Source: Photobacterium kagoshimensis
Lineage (GTDB): Bacteria; Pseudomonadota; Gammaproteobacteria; Enterobacterales; Vibrionaceae
NCBI RefSeq assembly: GCF_050337045.1
Contig: NZ_JAKJSO010000009.1
Coordinates: 310,001-374,000 of the forward strand
Reading direction: 5' to 3'
DNA: 64,000 nucleotides
Both the position numbers and the translations under genes were made by a program. The notes beneath the pieces were generated by a model. It searched no databases. It was given only the letters and a program-made list of their open reading frames with translations, and had not been told where the DNA came from. Shown piece by piece: positions 39,173 to 48,493 of this stretch (positions within the stretch are counted from its first letter, which is position 1; every line of letters begins with the position of its first letter).

Positions 39173-40087
39173 ATGATGTTAGTTAAAAAGGAAAGCGTTG
39201 ACGCTATCGAGAAGTTCTCTGATCAGCTAGAAATTGAAGGTCGTAGTTTGTGGCAAGATGCCCGTACTCGATTTAAGCGTAACAAAGCAGCAATGGTGAG
39301 TTTAACCATTCTTACGTTAATCACCCTTGCGGTTGTTTTTGGCCCTATGTTCAGCCAATACGCATTTGATGACACCGATTGGTATGCATTGCATGCGGCA
39401 CCAAGCCTTGGCGCTGAAGGGCACTTTTTTGGCACTGATAGCTTAGGCCGTGATTTATACACTCGTACTTTAGTCGGCGGCCGAATCTCACTGATGGTGG
39501 GTATCCTTGGTGCCTTAGTGGCGGTTGTGATTGGTACACTTTATGGCGCAACGTCTGGCTTTATTGGCGGCCGTACTGACCGTGTAATGATGCGGATTTT
39601 GGAAGTCTTGTACTCTATTCCATTTATGTTCTTTGTTATCGTACTGGTGACATTTTTTGGTCGAAATATCATGCTGATCTTTGTCGCCATTGGTGCAATA
39701 TCTTGGCTCGATATGGCGCGGATTGTGCGTGGACAGACCTTGTCTTTACGTAGCAAGGAATTCATTGAAGCGGCAGAAGTGTGTGGTGTGAGTCGTTGGA
39801 GAATTATTACTCGTCACATCGTACCTAACGTTCTAGGTATTGTTGCGGTTTACTCAACACTGCTCGTGCCATCAATGATTCTGACTGAATCATTCCTTAG
39901 TTTCCTTGGCCTTGGTGTACAAGAGCCAATGACAAGCTGGGGGGCATTATTGCAAGAAGGTTCTCAAACCATGGAAGTTGCTATCTGGCAACTGTTGTTC
40001 CCGGCTGCATTTATGGTCGTAACTTTGTTCTGCTTTAACTATGTCGGTGATGGTCTGCGTGATGCGCTTGATCCAAAAGACAGATAA
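39173..40087 (+). CDS. oppC: oligopeptide ABC transporter permease OppC
   Basis: The second permease subunit, 304 residues, with an N-terminal cytoplasmic extension (EGRSLWQDARTRFKRNKAAM) and six membrane spans. It has the family motif HFFGTDSLGRDLYTR and the EAA-loop (SKEFIEAAEVCGVSRWRIIT). AGGAGA upstream; an ATG one codon later (39176) is equally possible. Confidence 0.97.
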   Translation: MMLVKKESVDAIEKFSDQLEIEGRSLWQDARTRFKRNKAAMVSLTILTLITLAVVFGPMFSQYAFDDTDWYALHAAPSLGAEGHFFGTDSLGRDLYTRTLVGGRISLMVGILGALVAVVIGTLYGATSGFIGGRTDRVMMRILEVLYSIPFMFFVIVLVTFFGRNIMLIFVAIGAISWLDMARIVRGQTLSLRSKEFIEAAEVCGVSRWRIITRHIVPNVLGIVAVYSTLLVPSMILTESFLSFLGLGVQEPMTSWGALLQEGSQTMEVAIWQLLFPAAFMVVTLFCFNYVGDGLRDALDPKDR

Positions 40088-40198
40088 CAACAGCACCTGT
40101 TAGCAGGTACAGAACAAAATAATGGATATATTGCAATTGTTTAGCGCAGCCCTACCAAGTAACACTGCGCTGAACCATTGCAAATAAGGAAGGAAGCA

Positions 40199-41164
40199 AT
40201 GAGCCTATTAGATGTCAAAGATCTGCGTGTTGAATTTACCACGCAAGACGGGATTGTAACGGCAGTTAACGATCTTAACTTTTCGCTAGACCAAGGTGAA
40301 ACCTTAGGTATCGTGGGTGAATCAGGATCAGGCAAAAGCCAGACTGTATTCGCTATTATGGGTCTACTCGCTAAAAACGGCATCATCAGCGGCAGTGCTG
40401 AATTTGAAGGTCGTAATATTCTTAATTTGCCAGAGAAAGAACTAAACAAGGTTCGCGCAGAGCAAATTGCGATGATTTTCCAAGACCCTATGACCTCGTT
40501 AAACCCTTACATGAAAGTTAGCGATCAGCTAATGGAAGTGTTAATGCTGCACAAAGGCATGAGCAAGACTGAAGCATTTGAAGAGTCTGTTCGCATGCTG
40601 GATGCGGTAAAAATTCCCGAAGCGCGTAAGCGTATTACCATGTATCCGCATGAGTTCTCAGGCGGCATGCGCCAGCGTGTGATGATTGCGATGGCACTAC
40701 TTTGTCGTCCGAAACTCCTGATTGCCGATGAACCAACGACAGCATTGGATGTAACGGTTCAAGCGCAAATCATGGAGATGCTTAACGAGCTTAAAACAGA
40801 TTTCAATACTGCCATTATCATGATCACCCACGACTTAGGTGTGGTGGCGGGTAGTTGTGACAAGGTATTGGTCATGTATGCAGGCCGTACTATGGAGTAC
40901 GGCAAAATTGATGAGATTTTCTATAAGCCTTCGCACCCATACACAGAAGGTCTGTTACGCGCTATCCCACGTTTAGATACGGAAGGCGAAGTATTACCAA
41001 CGATTCCTGGTAATCCGCCTAACTTATTACGCTTGCCTGTTGGCTGTCCGTACCAAGACCGCTGCCACCGAGTCACAAGCCGTTGTAAGCAAGAAGCACC
41101 AGATCTAAAAGCCTTTACTGAAGGTCGTCTACGTGCGTGTTTTTCTGATGTGGGGACCTGGTAA
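40199..41164 (+). CDS. oppD: oligopeptide ABC transporter ATPase OppD
   Basis: Cytoplasmic ATPase of the Opp importer. The 321-residue protein has Walker A (GIVGESGSGKSQ), Q-loop (IFQDPMTSLNPYM), signature (FSGGMRQRVMIAMALL), Walker B (LLIADEPTTALD) and the Opp/Dpp-type C-terminal extension with a Cys cluster (CPYQDRCHRVTSRC), possibly a [4Fe-4S] site. The ATG at 40199 has GGAAGG upstream; in-frame codons further up lack it. Its stop overlaps the oppF start by one base. Confidence 0.97.
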   Translation: MSLLDVKDLRVEFTTQDGIVTAVNDLNFSLDQGETLGIVGESGSGKSQTVFAIMGLLAKNGIISGSAEFEGRNILNLPEKELNKVRAEQIAMIFQDPMTSLNPYMKVSDQLMEVLMLHKGMSKTEAFEESVRMLDAVKIPEARKRITMYPHEFSGGMRQRVMIAMALLCRPKLLIADEPTTALDVTVQAQIMEMLNELKTDFNTAIIMITHDLGVVAGSCDKVLVMYAGRTMEYGKIDEIFYKPSHPYTEGLLRAIPRLDTEGEVLPTIPGNPPNLLRLPVGCPYQDRCHRVTSRCKQEAPDLKAFTEGRLRACFSDVGTW

Positions 41165-42150
41165 TGAATACTCAAAAGAATCTGTTATTAGACATTAAAG
41201 ACCTAAAAGTTCACTTCAACATTGCGGCTAAATCAGCTTGGCCATGGGCGAAACCATTGAAGCTGAAAGCGGTAGATGGGGTTGATATTCGTTTATACGA
41301 AGGTGAAACCTTGGGTGTGGTTGGTGAGTCTGGTTGTGGTAAATCGACCTTTGCTCGCGCAGTTATCGGTCTGGTTGAAGCGACAGAGGGTAATGTTGTG
41401 TGGTTGGGGCAAGATCTTACCAAACTGCCACATAACGCCTTGCGTGAAAAACGCAAAGAGATCCAAATGATCTTCCAAGATCCGCTGGCGTCGCTAAACC
41501 CACGTATGACTGTTGGCGAAATTATCGCAGAGCCGTTGAAGACATTCTTCCCTGAATTATCAGAGGATGATGTGAAAGGGCAGGTTAAACAAATGATGAC
41601 CAAGGTAGGCCTACTACCTAACGTTATTAACCGTTACCCGCATGAGTTTTCAGGAGGCCAGTGTCAGCGTATCGGTATTGCACGTGCGCTAATTCTTAAG
41701 CCGAAAATGATCATTTGTGATGAGCCTGTATCGGCATTGGATGTGTCTATCCAAGCGCAGGTGGTGAACTTATTGAAAGAACTGCAGAAAGAAATGGGGC
41801 TAAGTTTAGTCTTTATTGCCCATGACTTGTCTGTTGTTAAACATATTTCAGATCGTGTATTGGTAATGTACTTAGGTAATGCGGTAGAGATGGGCGAAAG
41901 TGATGCATTGTTTGCTGAACCGAAGCACCCTTATACCCGCGCACTGATGTCTGCTGTACCGATCCCTGATCCTGAATTAGAACGAAACAAGACTATCCAG
42001 TTGTTGGAAGGTGAATTACCTTCACCCATTAATCCGCCAACAGGCTGTGTGTTCCGTACGCGTTGTCCGCAAGCCACCGAAGCTTGTGCTCAGCAAAAAC
42101 CATCGTTAAAAGGCGATGATGTACATGCGGTAGCTTGTTTGAACGTGTAA
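41164..42150 (+). CDS. oppF: oligopeptide ABC transporter ATPase OppF
   Basis: The second ATPase subunit, 328 residues: Walker A (GVVGESGCGKST), Q-loop (IFQDPLASLNPRM), signature (FSGGQCQRIGIARALI), Walker B (MIICDEPVSALD), and the Cys-containing C-terminal region (CVFRTRCPQATEAC). It starts at the last base of the oppD stop (TAATG), so translational coupling is likely. It is last in the operon, before a terminator. Confidence 0.97.
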   Translation: MNTQKNLLLDIKDLKVHFNIAAKSAWPWAKPLKLKAVDGVDIRLYEGETLGVVGESGCGKSTFARAVIGLVEATEGNVVWLGQDLTKLPHNALREKRKEIQMIFQDPLASLNPRMTVGEIIAEPLKTFFPELSEDDVKGQVKQMMTKVGLLPNVINRYPHEFSGGQCQRIGIARALILKPKMIICDEPVSALDVSIQAQVVNLLKELQKEMGLSLVFIAHDLSVVKHISDRVLVMYLGNAVEMGESDALFAEPKHPYTRALMSAVPIPDPELERNKTIQLLEGELPSPINPPTGCVFRTRCPQATEACAQQKPSLKGDDVHAVACLNV

Positions 42151-42175
42151 CAATTCGAGCCTGTGACAGGCTTTG

Positions 42176-42203
42176 AGCGCGGTGTTAAAGCCGCGCTTTT
42201 TTT
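42176..42203 (+). terminator. opp operon terminator
   Basis: AGCGCGG/CCGCGCT stem, eight-base loop and seven T residues; a smaller hairpin AGCCTG/CAGGCT precedes it. Confidence 0.88.
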
Positions 42204-42245
42204 ATGCCTGCAACTTCTGTGGGTATCGGTGGTTACTTCCAGGGT

Positions 42246-43379
42246 TTACTCGGCAGGGTACCAGTACCCTTGGTTGATCAGCTGAGTCAGCAGATCGATA
42301 ACAGCAGGGTGCTCACGCATAGCCCCTAATGTGTCACCATCTAGGGTTTCTTGATCACACAGTGCAATCATAACTTGGCCGCACTCTTCTGGTAGCTCAA
42401 CGGTTTCACCATTGATATAGCCAATGTAAGGTGTTTCGGGGTAATAGAAAGCACGTAACCCACCAAGGCGCTTTAAGGTTTCGTTTGCCATAAAGAATTG
42501 GTGTGTTTCACTGTTTTCCCATAATGGTTCTGCGGCGATAAGATCAAGTTCATGTCGGCTTTGGCTTAGGTGTTCGCCCATCCAGTTTTTCATGATTTCA
42601 GGATGATCGAGCAGGCTACGCATCATATTTTCTAAATCTTGACGTTCCGCATCCAAAATAGCGCCGCTATTACTGCGCGCGGGTAGATCTGGGCTGTGAT
42701 AGTGTACATCGCCAACCTCATTCGCAATCACGTGATCAGCAAAGCTACTTAATAACTCTTGTTTTTTCGGAGAACGGAAACCGACCGAAAAACTCATTGA
42801 TGTTTCGATCGCGTAGCCATCGTGCGGGAAACCTGGGGGAATATATAAAATATCGCCAGGCTCAAGTACATCGTCGATAATAGGGTCAAAAGATTTAATT
42901 TGGCGCAATTCGGGGTGACGAAACTCTTCTTCGTAATCGTCATTTTTTGGGCCAACACGCCAGTGGCGTTTGCCTGAACCTTGAGTGATAAAGACATCGT
43001 ATTGATCGATATGAGGACCAACGCCGCCACCAGGGGTCGAGTAGCTGATCATCAAATCATCCATCAACCAGCTCGGTAGTTGGCGAAAAGGAGCAATCAG
43101 ACGGGCTGCACCCTCGTGCCAATGGTTTGCCGCCTGAACGATGAAAGACCAGTGATCTTCTGGTACATCATCAAATGTCAGCGGGCCGTGTTTAACCTCC
43201 CACTCCTCGCCATGTTGGGCAATGTAACGTGAATCAACTTCGTCTTCCATCGCGAGACCTGCAAGTTCATCAGGGCTGATTGGATCAATAAAGTTTTTGA
43301 AGCCACCTTTAATAATGGTGGGTTTTTTCTGCCAATATTCGGCAAGGAATTGTTCGAAGTTGAAAGTTAAATCGTACAT
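42246..43379 (-). CDS. roxA: ribosomal protein uL16 arginine 3-hydroxylase RoxA (YcfD)
   Basis: A JmjC-fold, iron- and 2-oxoglutarate-dependent oxygenase that in E. coli hydroxylates an Arg of ribosomal protein uL16. The 377-residue protein starts MYDLTFNFEQFLAEYWQKKP and has the iron-binding HxD in GPHIDQYDVFITQGSGKRHW. The distal His is in IPPGFPHDGYAIE, and a C-terminal helical dimerisation and winged-helix region follows. It is separate from norW upstream of it; a TATACT (43416-43411, minus) may be its -10 element. Confidence 0.95.
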   Translation of the reverse strand: MYDLTFNFEQFLAEYWQKKPTIIKGGFKNFIDPISPDELAGLAMEDEVDSRYIAQHGEEWEVKHGPLTFDDVPEDHWSFIVQAANHWHEGAARLIAPFRQLPSWLMDDLMISYSTPGGGVGPHIDQYDVFITQGSGKRHWRVGPKNDDYEEEFRHPELRQIKSFDPIIDDVLEPGDILYIPPGFPHDGYAIETSMSFSVGFRSPKKQELLSSFADHVIANEVGDVHYHSPDLPARSNSGAILDAERQDLENMMRSLLDHPEIMKNWMGEHLSQSRHELDLIAAEPLWENSETHQFFMANETLKRLGGLRAFYYPETPYIGYINGETVELPEECGQVMIALCDQETLDGDTLGAMREHPAVIDLLTQLINQGYWYPAE

Positions 43380-43485
43380 GTGGGCTTTGACTCAATGTGC
43401 ATGAGCCGCGAGTATAACGTATTCCTCACCAAACCTGATGAGGAATTCGCTAATCGCGTATGTATGCGGCCTTGAGTGCGAGTGG

Positions 43486-44637
43486 TTATGCTAGTTGTCT
43501 TAGCAGCGGAAATGCAGAGGCTTGTTGGTCATGGCTAGCAATAAAGCCCAGCAGCTGTTCTGTCTGCGGTTCAAAGGCTTTGGCAAGATAGCCATCACCA
43601 GACTGAGTGATTTCCCATTTAGCATCTTTACGGGTTGTTTGACCTGAAAGTGACAGCGGGAACCACGGTGTTTTGGCTTTTATTAAACAAGGCGCTAATG
43701 TCACAGCGGTTAAATTACCTGTTAACGTTTTTGCTAATGCCATCGCAGATAGCATAATTGGCTGTAAGAAAGCGCGTACTTGGCCATCTATTTCTGCACA
43801 ATCACCCAGTGCATAGATGTTAGGCTGAGAGGTTTGCAAATATCTATCAACCACAATCCCTTGCTGTGTCGTTAACCCCGCTTGCTTTGCCAAAGCGATA
43901 TTTGATTTTAACCCCATAGCGGCAATGATGACATCGTACTCGGTATGCTGACCATCACTGGTTTGAGCAATTAATTGCTGGTGGTGGCGGCTAATACTAT
44001 TGATAGTTTGTCCTAGTTTGAGTGTAACACCACGCTCCGCCATCGTTTGATATAGCGATGAACTCAGGAGCTCAGGCAGCAAGCTTGGCATGATATGAGT
44101 GGCTTTATCAGTGAGGGTGATTTGCTTACCTGCCACTGATAGATCCATCGCAATTTCAGTACCAATAAGACCAGCACCAAGGACTAACACCGATTTAGCG
44201 ACTGCTATTTTGTCTTGATTTTCAGCGTACTCTGCCAAGCTATTCAGTGTTATCACTTCATCCGCTGCGTTACCTGCAAAGGGAGGTACAAAAGCTTTTG
44301 CACCTGTAGCGAGCACTAACTTGCTATATTGCAGCGTTCCTTTGTTTGATTCATTAACGTAATCTAGCTGTTTACTCGTTGAATCAATGCTTTCCACCCA
44401 CGTATGGTTAAGTAAGGTGATTGCATTCGTTTTCGCAAATTCAGCGGCGGATTGTTTGATTAAATCATTGGCTGTTTGCTGACGTGAAAATACATGGCTG
44501 ATATCGGGCTTAGCGTAATCATCACCACTGTCTGCGGTTATGACGGTGATCGCCGTGGCTGAATCAAGTTTGCGTAAAGATTTAACCAGTTGGTAAGCAG
44601 CAAAGCCGCTACCCACAATAACAATATGATCATTCAT
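43486..44637 (-). CDS. norW: nitric oxide reductase FlRd-NAD(+) reductase NorW
   Basis: NorW passes electrons from NADH to flavorubredoxin NorV. The 383-residue FAD protein has the N-terminal dinucleotide-binding motif (IVIVGSGFAAYQLVKSL), the second one for NADH (SVLVLGAGLIGTEIAMDLS), and the FAD C-motif (IYALGDCAEIDG). Length and motifs match E. coli NorW. It starts 12 bases after norV and is its co-expressed partner. Confidence 0.96.
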   Translation of the reverse strand: MNDHIVIVGSGFAAYQLVKSLRKLDSATAITVITADSGDDYAKPDISHVFSRQQTANDLIKQSAAEFAKTNAITLLNHTWVESIDSTSKQLDYVNESNKGTLQYSKLVLATGAKAFVPPFAGNAADEVITLNSLAEYAENQDKIAVAKSVLVLGAGLIGTEIAMDLSVAGKQITLTDKATHIMPSLLPELLSSSLYQTMAERGVTLKLGQTINSISRHHQQLIAQTSDGQHTEYDVIIAAMGLKSNIALAKQAGLTTQQGIVVDRYLQTSQPNIYALGDCAEIDGQVRAFLQPIMLSAMALAKTLTGNLTAVTLAPCLIKAKTPWFPLSLSGQTTRKDAKWEITQSGDGYLAKAFEPQTEQLLGFIASHDQQASAFPLLRQLA

Positions 44638-44649
44638 TGTATTGACCCC

Positions 44650-46164
44650 TTACGCCATTGGCACAAAGACTTCTTTACCAATACCGCATTCTGGGCATAG
44701 GAAGCTGTCTGGAAGGTTATGGAATGACGTGCCAGGCTCTACATTTTGATTCGGCTCTCCGATTTTGGGGTCGTAAACCCAATCACAGACGGTGCAGAGA
44801 TAACAAGTGCAGTCATCAGCGTGAACTTCAGTCTTCGTTTCTGTTTTAACGTCTTCCTGAGTCGCTTGTACTGGTACTTGTATTTCTGATTGTGGTTGTT
44901 TATCCGCTTGGCTCGTTACTATCTCAGGTTCTTGAGGTTTCTCGCCCATGTCTGCTGCAATAACGTTTTGGTCATTCCATGCTTTGGCAATAGACACACC
45001 ATAGTCAACACAGGTCGCAATGCCTTCGCCATCTGGTTTCCAGTGTAAGTGCAAGGGTGCTTCAACGCTAAAGCCTGCTTCTTTCAGACGGGCATCAATG
45101 CGCTTCACGGCACCACCAGTCCAGCCTGAAGACCCAAATGCTGCCGCCGCTTTTTCTTTGAAGCGCAGGCCATGAACTTCTTCAAGTAGAGCGGCTACTT
45201 TAGGCATCATGACATTGTTCATTGTAGAACTGCCTACTAGCACACCTTTAGAGCGGAACATACTCGCGAGGATGACGTTCTTATCATGACGAGAAATATT
45301 ATAAATCTTGATGGCAGTATTAGGACTTTCGCTGCGAATACCTTTAGCAACCGCATCTGCCATGATTCGGGTATTACCACTCATGCTGTCATAAACGATT
45401 GTGATGTGATCTTCTTTGTAGGCTTGTGACCACTCGTAGTATTTCTCTACGATTTGAGTCGCGTTCTCGCGCCAAATACAACCGTGAGATGTGGCGATAA
45501 TGTCGATTGGTACACCTAGCGACAGAACTTCTTCAATTTTGGCTTTTACTAGTGGTGCGAACGGAGTCAGGATGTTCGAGAAGTAGCGTTGGCATTCATC
45601 GAATAGCTCAGTCTGATTCATCTCGTCATTGAATAGGTGTTCATCGCAGTAGTGCTGACCGAAAGCATCATTAGAGAATAGGATGTTGTCACCAGTCATG
45701 TAGGTCGCCATTGAATCAGGCCAGTGCAGCATTTTCATTTCAACAAAGATCAGCGCTTTGCCATTACCGATATCTAGCGTGTCACCCGTTTTGACGACAC
45801 GGAAATCCCAGTCTGGTTGGTGGTGATGGCCAATGATGCTGTCAACTCCCGCCTCAGTACAGTAGATCGGCGTGTTGGGGATTTTTGCCATAAGGGTAGA
45901 CAATGCACCAGCGTGGTCATGCTCAGCATGTTGAGTGATGATGTAATCAATTTGGTTAAGATCAATTTCTTGTTTTAGATTGGCAATGAATTGCTCGTCG
46001 AACTTGTGATCAACGGTATCGATTAGCACTGTCTTTTCTTCTTGAATTAGGTAGCTGTTGTAACTCGTACCACGACCCATTTTGTACTCAGTACCGTGGA
46101 AGTATTCTGTCTCCCAGTCTTTGATACCAACCCATTTCACATTGTTTTTAACTTGAATAGACAT
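44650..46164 (-). CDS. norV: anaerobic nitric oxide reductase flavorubredoxin NorV
   Basis: NorV reduces nitric oxide to nitrous oxide under low oxygen. The 504-residue protein comprises three parts. The metallo-beta-lactamase-like di-iron domain has TQHAEHDHAGAL and YCTEAGVDSIIGHHH. The flavodoxin domain, from about residue 255, has IVYDSMSGNTRIMADAVAKG. The C-terminal rubredoxin has two CxxC knuckles (CTVCDWVYD and CPECG). A linker rich in Pro/Gln/Glu precedes the rubredoxin. It is first in norVW; no norR regulator gene is adjacent. An NsrR-like palindrome lies just upstream. Confidence 0.97.
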   Translation of the reverse strand: MSIQVKNNVKWVGIKDWETEYFHGTEYKMGRGTSYNSYLIQEEKTVLIDTVDHKFDEQFIANLKQEIDLNQIDYIITQHAEHDHAGALSTLMAKIPNTPIYCTEAGVDSIIGHHHQPDWDFRVVKTGDTLDIGNGKALIFVEMKMLHWPDSMATYMTGDNILFSNDAFGQHYCDEHLFNDEMNQTELFDECQRYFSNILTPFAPLVKAKIEEVLSLGVPIDIIATSHGCIWRENATQIVEKYYEWSQAYKEDHITIVYDSMSGNTRIMADAVAKGIRSESPNTAIKIYNISRHDKNVILASMFRSKGVLVGSSTMNNVMMPKVAALLEEVHGLRFKEKAAAAFGSSGWTGGAVKRIDARLKEAGFSVEAPLHLHWKPDGEGIATCVDYGVSIAKAWNDQNVIAADMGEKPQEPEIVTSQADKQPQSEIQVPVQATQEDVKTETKTEVHADDCTCYLCTVCDWVYDPKIGEPNQNVEPGTSFHNLPDSFLCPECGIGKEVFVPMA

Positions 46165-46188
46165 AACAGCTACCTATGTATTTTGCAT

Positions 46189-46211
46189 AACATGTATTTT
46201 GAGTACATGTT
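46189..46211 (-). promoter_or_regulatory. NsrR-like operator upstream of norVW
   Basis: AACATGTA-N7-TACATGTT is a perfect eight-bp inverted repeat 25 bases before the norV start. It resembles the 11-1-11 NsrR site (arms like ATGYATTT). Related half-sites occur at 46177-46184 and 46246-46256. It would place norVW under the nitric-oxide-sensing repressor NsrR; a minus-strand TATAAC lies immediately upstream. Confidence 0.55.
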
Positions 46212-46362
46212 ATACCTGAGCATTTGTTATGGCAATACTAAACATATATAAAAAATACATGTTTAAGTTATCTTTTTGATTATATTAAGAATAAAAATAA
46301 TTTAGGTGATTTCATTATGAGAGGATAAGCGGGGAGGTGTTACTGTTTGGCTGAAAAATGAA

Positions 46363-46394
46363 CAAAAAAAAGGTTGGCTCTAGGCCAACCTTTT
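46363..46394 (-). terminator. purB terminator
   Basis: AAAAGGTTGGC/GCCAACCTTTT stem with T-runs on both strands; seven or more T residues on the minus strand. Confidence 0.92.
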
Positions 46395-46410
46395 CATGAC
46401 AGAACGCGAA

Positions 46411-47781
46411 TTACAGTGCGTCTGTTAGCTTAACTGCATCACCGATGTAGTTAGCTGGTGTCATTTCTTTTAGACGTACTTTTTCGTGCTCAGGAAGCTC
46501 AAGGCCATCGATGAATGCACGCATGCCTTCACCGTCAACACGCTTACCGCGCGTTAGCTCTTTTAGCTTCTCGTAAGGCTTTTCGATGCCGTAACGACGC
46601 ATTACTGTTTGTACTGGTTCTGCCAATACTTCCCAGTTTTTGTCTAGTTCAGCTTCTAGCGCCGCTTGGTTTACTTCAAGCTTGCTAATACCTTTAAGCG
46701 TAGATGTGTATGCAATGATCGCATAACCACAACCTACACCTAGGTTACGTAGTACTGTTGAGTCAGTTAGGTCACGCTGCCAGCGAGAAACAGGCAGTTT
46801 CTGTGCTAGGTGGCCAAAAATAGCGTTAGCTAGCCCTAGGTTACCTTCTGAGTTTTCAAAGTCGATTGGGTTAACTTTGTGTGGCATGGTTGAAGAACCA
46901 ATTTCGCCAGCAATGGTTTTTTGCTTGAAGTGACCCAGTGCAATATAACCCCAAACGTCACGATCGAAATCAAGAAGAATGGTGTTGAAGCGTGCGATTG
47001 CATCGAATAGTTCAGCAATGTAATCGTGCGGTTCGATTTGTGTTGTGTATGGGTTCCAAGTAACGCCAAGAGATTCAGTGATGAACTCTTCGCTAAACTG
47101 GTGCCAATCAACTTCAGGGTAAGCCGAGATGTGTGCGTTGTAGTTACCTACAGCACCGTTGATTTTCGCAAGAATTTCAACGTTTTCGATTTGCTTGAAT
47201 TGACGCTCCATACGGTACGCCACGTTAGCCATTTCTTTACCCATAGTAGATGGAGAAGCTGGCTGGCCGTGTGTACGAGACAGTAGTGGAATTTCACGGT
47301 ACTCGTTAGCCAATGCTTTAATTGCATCGATAACGTTACGGATTTCAGGAAGAATCACAGTTTCACGTGCTTCATGAAGCATAAGCGCGTGAGACGTGTT
47401 GTTGATGTCTTCTGAAGTACATGCAAAGTGAATAAACTCATTCACAGCGTGTAGTTCAGGTACGTCAGCAACTTTCTCTTTCAGGAAGTATTCAACCGCT
47501 TTTACGTCGTGGTTTGTTGTACGCTCGATCTCTTTGATACGTAGCGCATCTTGTTCGCTAAATTCAGCAGCAACGCGATCTAAAAATGCGTTTGCTTCTG
47601 CGCTGAATGCAGGAACTTCCACGATAGCGTCAGTAGCAGCCAGTTTTTGTAACCAACGGATTTCAACAATAGTACGGTATTTAAGCAGACCAAATTCGCT
47701 GAAGATGCTGCGTAGTGCAATTGTTTTACTTCCGTATCGGCCGTCTACCGGGGAAACAGCAGTCAATGCTGACAGTTCCAT
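46411..47781 (-). CDS. purB: adenylosuccinate lyase PurB
   Basis: PurB catalyses two fumarate-releasing steps in purine synthesis: SAICAR to AICAR, and adenylosuccinate to AMP. The 456 residues equal E. coli PurB. The protein starts MELSALTAVSPVDGRYGSK and has the superfamily signature GEIGSSTMPHKVNPIDFENS, with conserved THGQPASPSTMGKE. AGGAGAG lies upstream of the ATG at 47781; the frame extends 11 codons further without homology. It may be transcribed with mnmA-hflD upstream, the order seen in enterobacteria. Confidence 0.98.
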   Translation of the reverse strand: MELSALTAVSPVDGRYGSKTIALRSIFSEFGLLKYRTIVEIRWLQKLAATDAIVEVPAFSAEANAFLDRVAAEFSEQDALRIKEIERTTNHDVKAVEYFLKEKVADVPELHAVNEFIHFACTSEDINNTSHALMLHEARETVILPEIRNVIDAIKALANEYREIPLLSRTHGQPASPSTMGKEMANVAYRMERQFKQIENVEILAKINGAVGNYNAHISAYPEVDWHQFSEEFITESLGVTWNPYTTQIEPHDYIAELFDAIARFNTILLDFDRDVWGYIALGHFKQKTIAGEIGSSTMPHKVNPIDFENSEGNLGLANAIFGHLAQKLPVSRWQRDLTDSTVLRNLGVGCGYAIIAYTSTLKGISKLEVNQAALEAELDKNWEVLAEPVQTVMRRYGIEKPYEKLKELTRGKRVDGEGMRAFIDGLELPEHEKVRLKEMTPANYIGDAVKLTDAL

Positions 47782-47862
47782 GTTGTCTCTCTCCTGATTG
47801 ATGAGGTTTAACAAATTGGATGTTACGAAGCCGTGTGAGCGACTTCGTAATCAATAAAAATA

Positions 47863-48480
47863 TTAACAGCGAGCAAGCAAGATTTTTGCTTGTTCAACCA
47901 TTTGTTTGCGGCCGAAGATCAAATGACGACGCTTACCACCAACTTGACGCCACAGCACAGCACTGCGAACAGCAGCAAGTAGCAAAGCGCGTACTTTATG
48001 CTGAACACTATTTTGTTGTAAGTGGGCGGGTGTCCCTGTTACCTGAATGCGAGGCCCTAATGGGCTAATGGTATCAAGGTAAACGCTGGCGATATTGCTC
48101 ACCATTTGTTCTTCAAGCAATTCAAAATGCTCAGTTTGGCGCTTTAATACATCAATGCGCTCACCAAGCTGAGCCATGCTATCGCGGCGGCTAGATAATT
48201 TACGTTCTAGTGCCATCACGCTAACAAGGTAGCGTGTGATTTCATTACCCGATGGTGTGTTATCAATCTCTGCAGTTAGGGTTTCTAAACCCAAACGTAG
48301 GTTCGATTCATCACCAAATATTTCAAGGGTGTTAGCTGGGTCTGTCACAATAATACTGTTAAGACAGGCTGCTAACTCATCGCTATCGCAAGTGCCGTCG
48401 CGGGCAACTTTTTGAACGAGCTTCACTGCTTGGCAGATCCCAGCAAAAGCGATAGTACGATCGTATAAAGAGTTTGCCAC
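47863..48480 (-). CDS. hflD: high frequency lysogenization protein HflD homologue
   Basis: HflD is a peripheral membrane-associated protein, known in E. coli for affecting lambda lysogeny through CII; its cellular role is unclear. The 205-residue helical protein shares DRTIAFAGICQAVKLVQKVA, LNSIIVTDPANTLEIFG and SPLGPRIQVTGTPAHLQ, then LLAAVRSAVLWRQVGGKRR. The start is GTG at 48480, with AAGGAG nine bases upstream; the frame runs 20 codons further into the mnmA 3' end. It follows mnmA by 13 bases and precedes purB, the usual order. Confidence 0.93.
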   Translation of the reverse strand: MANSLYDRTIAFAGICQAVKLVQKVARDGTCDSDELAACLNSIIVTDPANTLEIFGDESNLRLGLETLTAEIDNTPSGNEITRYLVSVMALERKLSSRRDSMAQLGERIDVLKRQTEHFELLEEQMVSNIASVYLDTISPLGPRIQVTGTPAHLQQNSVQHKVRALLLAAVRSAVLWRQVGGKRRHLIFGRKQMVEQAKILLARC

Positions 48481-48493
48481 GTGCGACTGCTCC

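Noticed and set aside
43421..43446. Hairpin ATTCCTCA/TGAGGAAT between norW and roxA as a terminator
   Set aside because: Perfect eight-bp stem but no T-tract on the minus strand, and it overlaps the likely roxA promoter; it could be an operator but nothing supports that.
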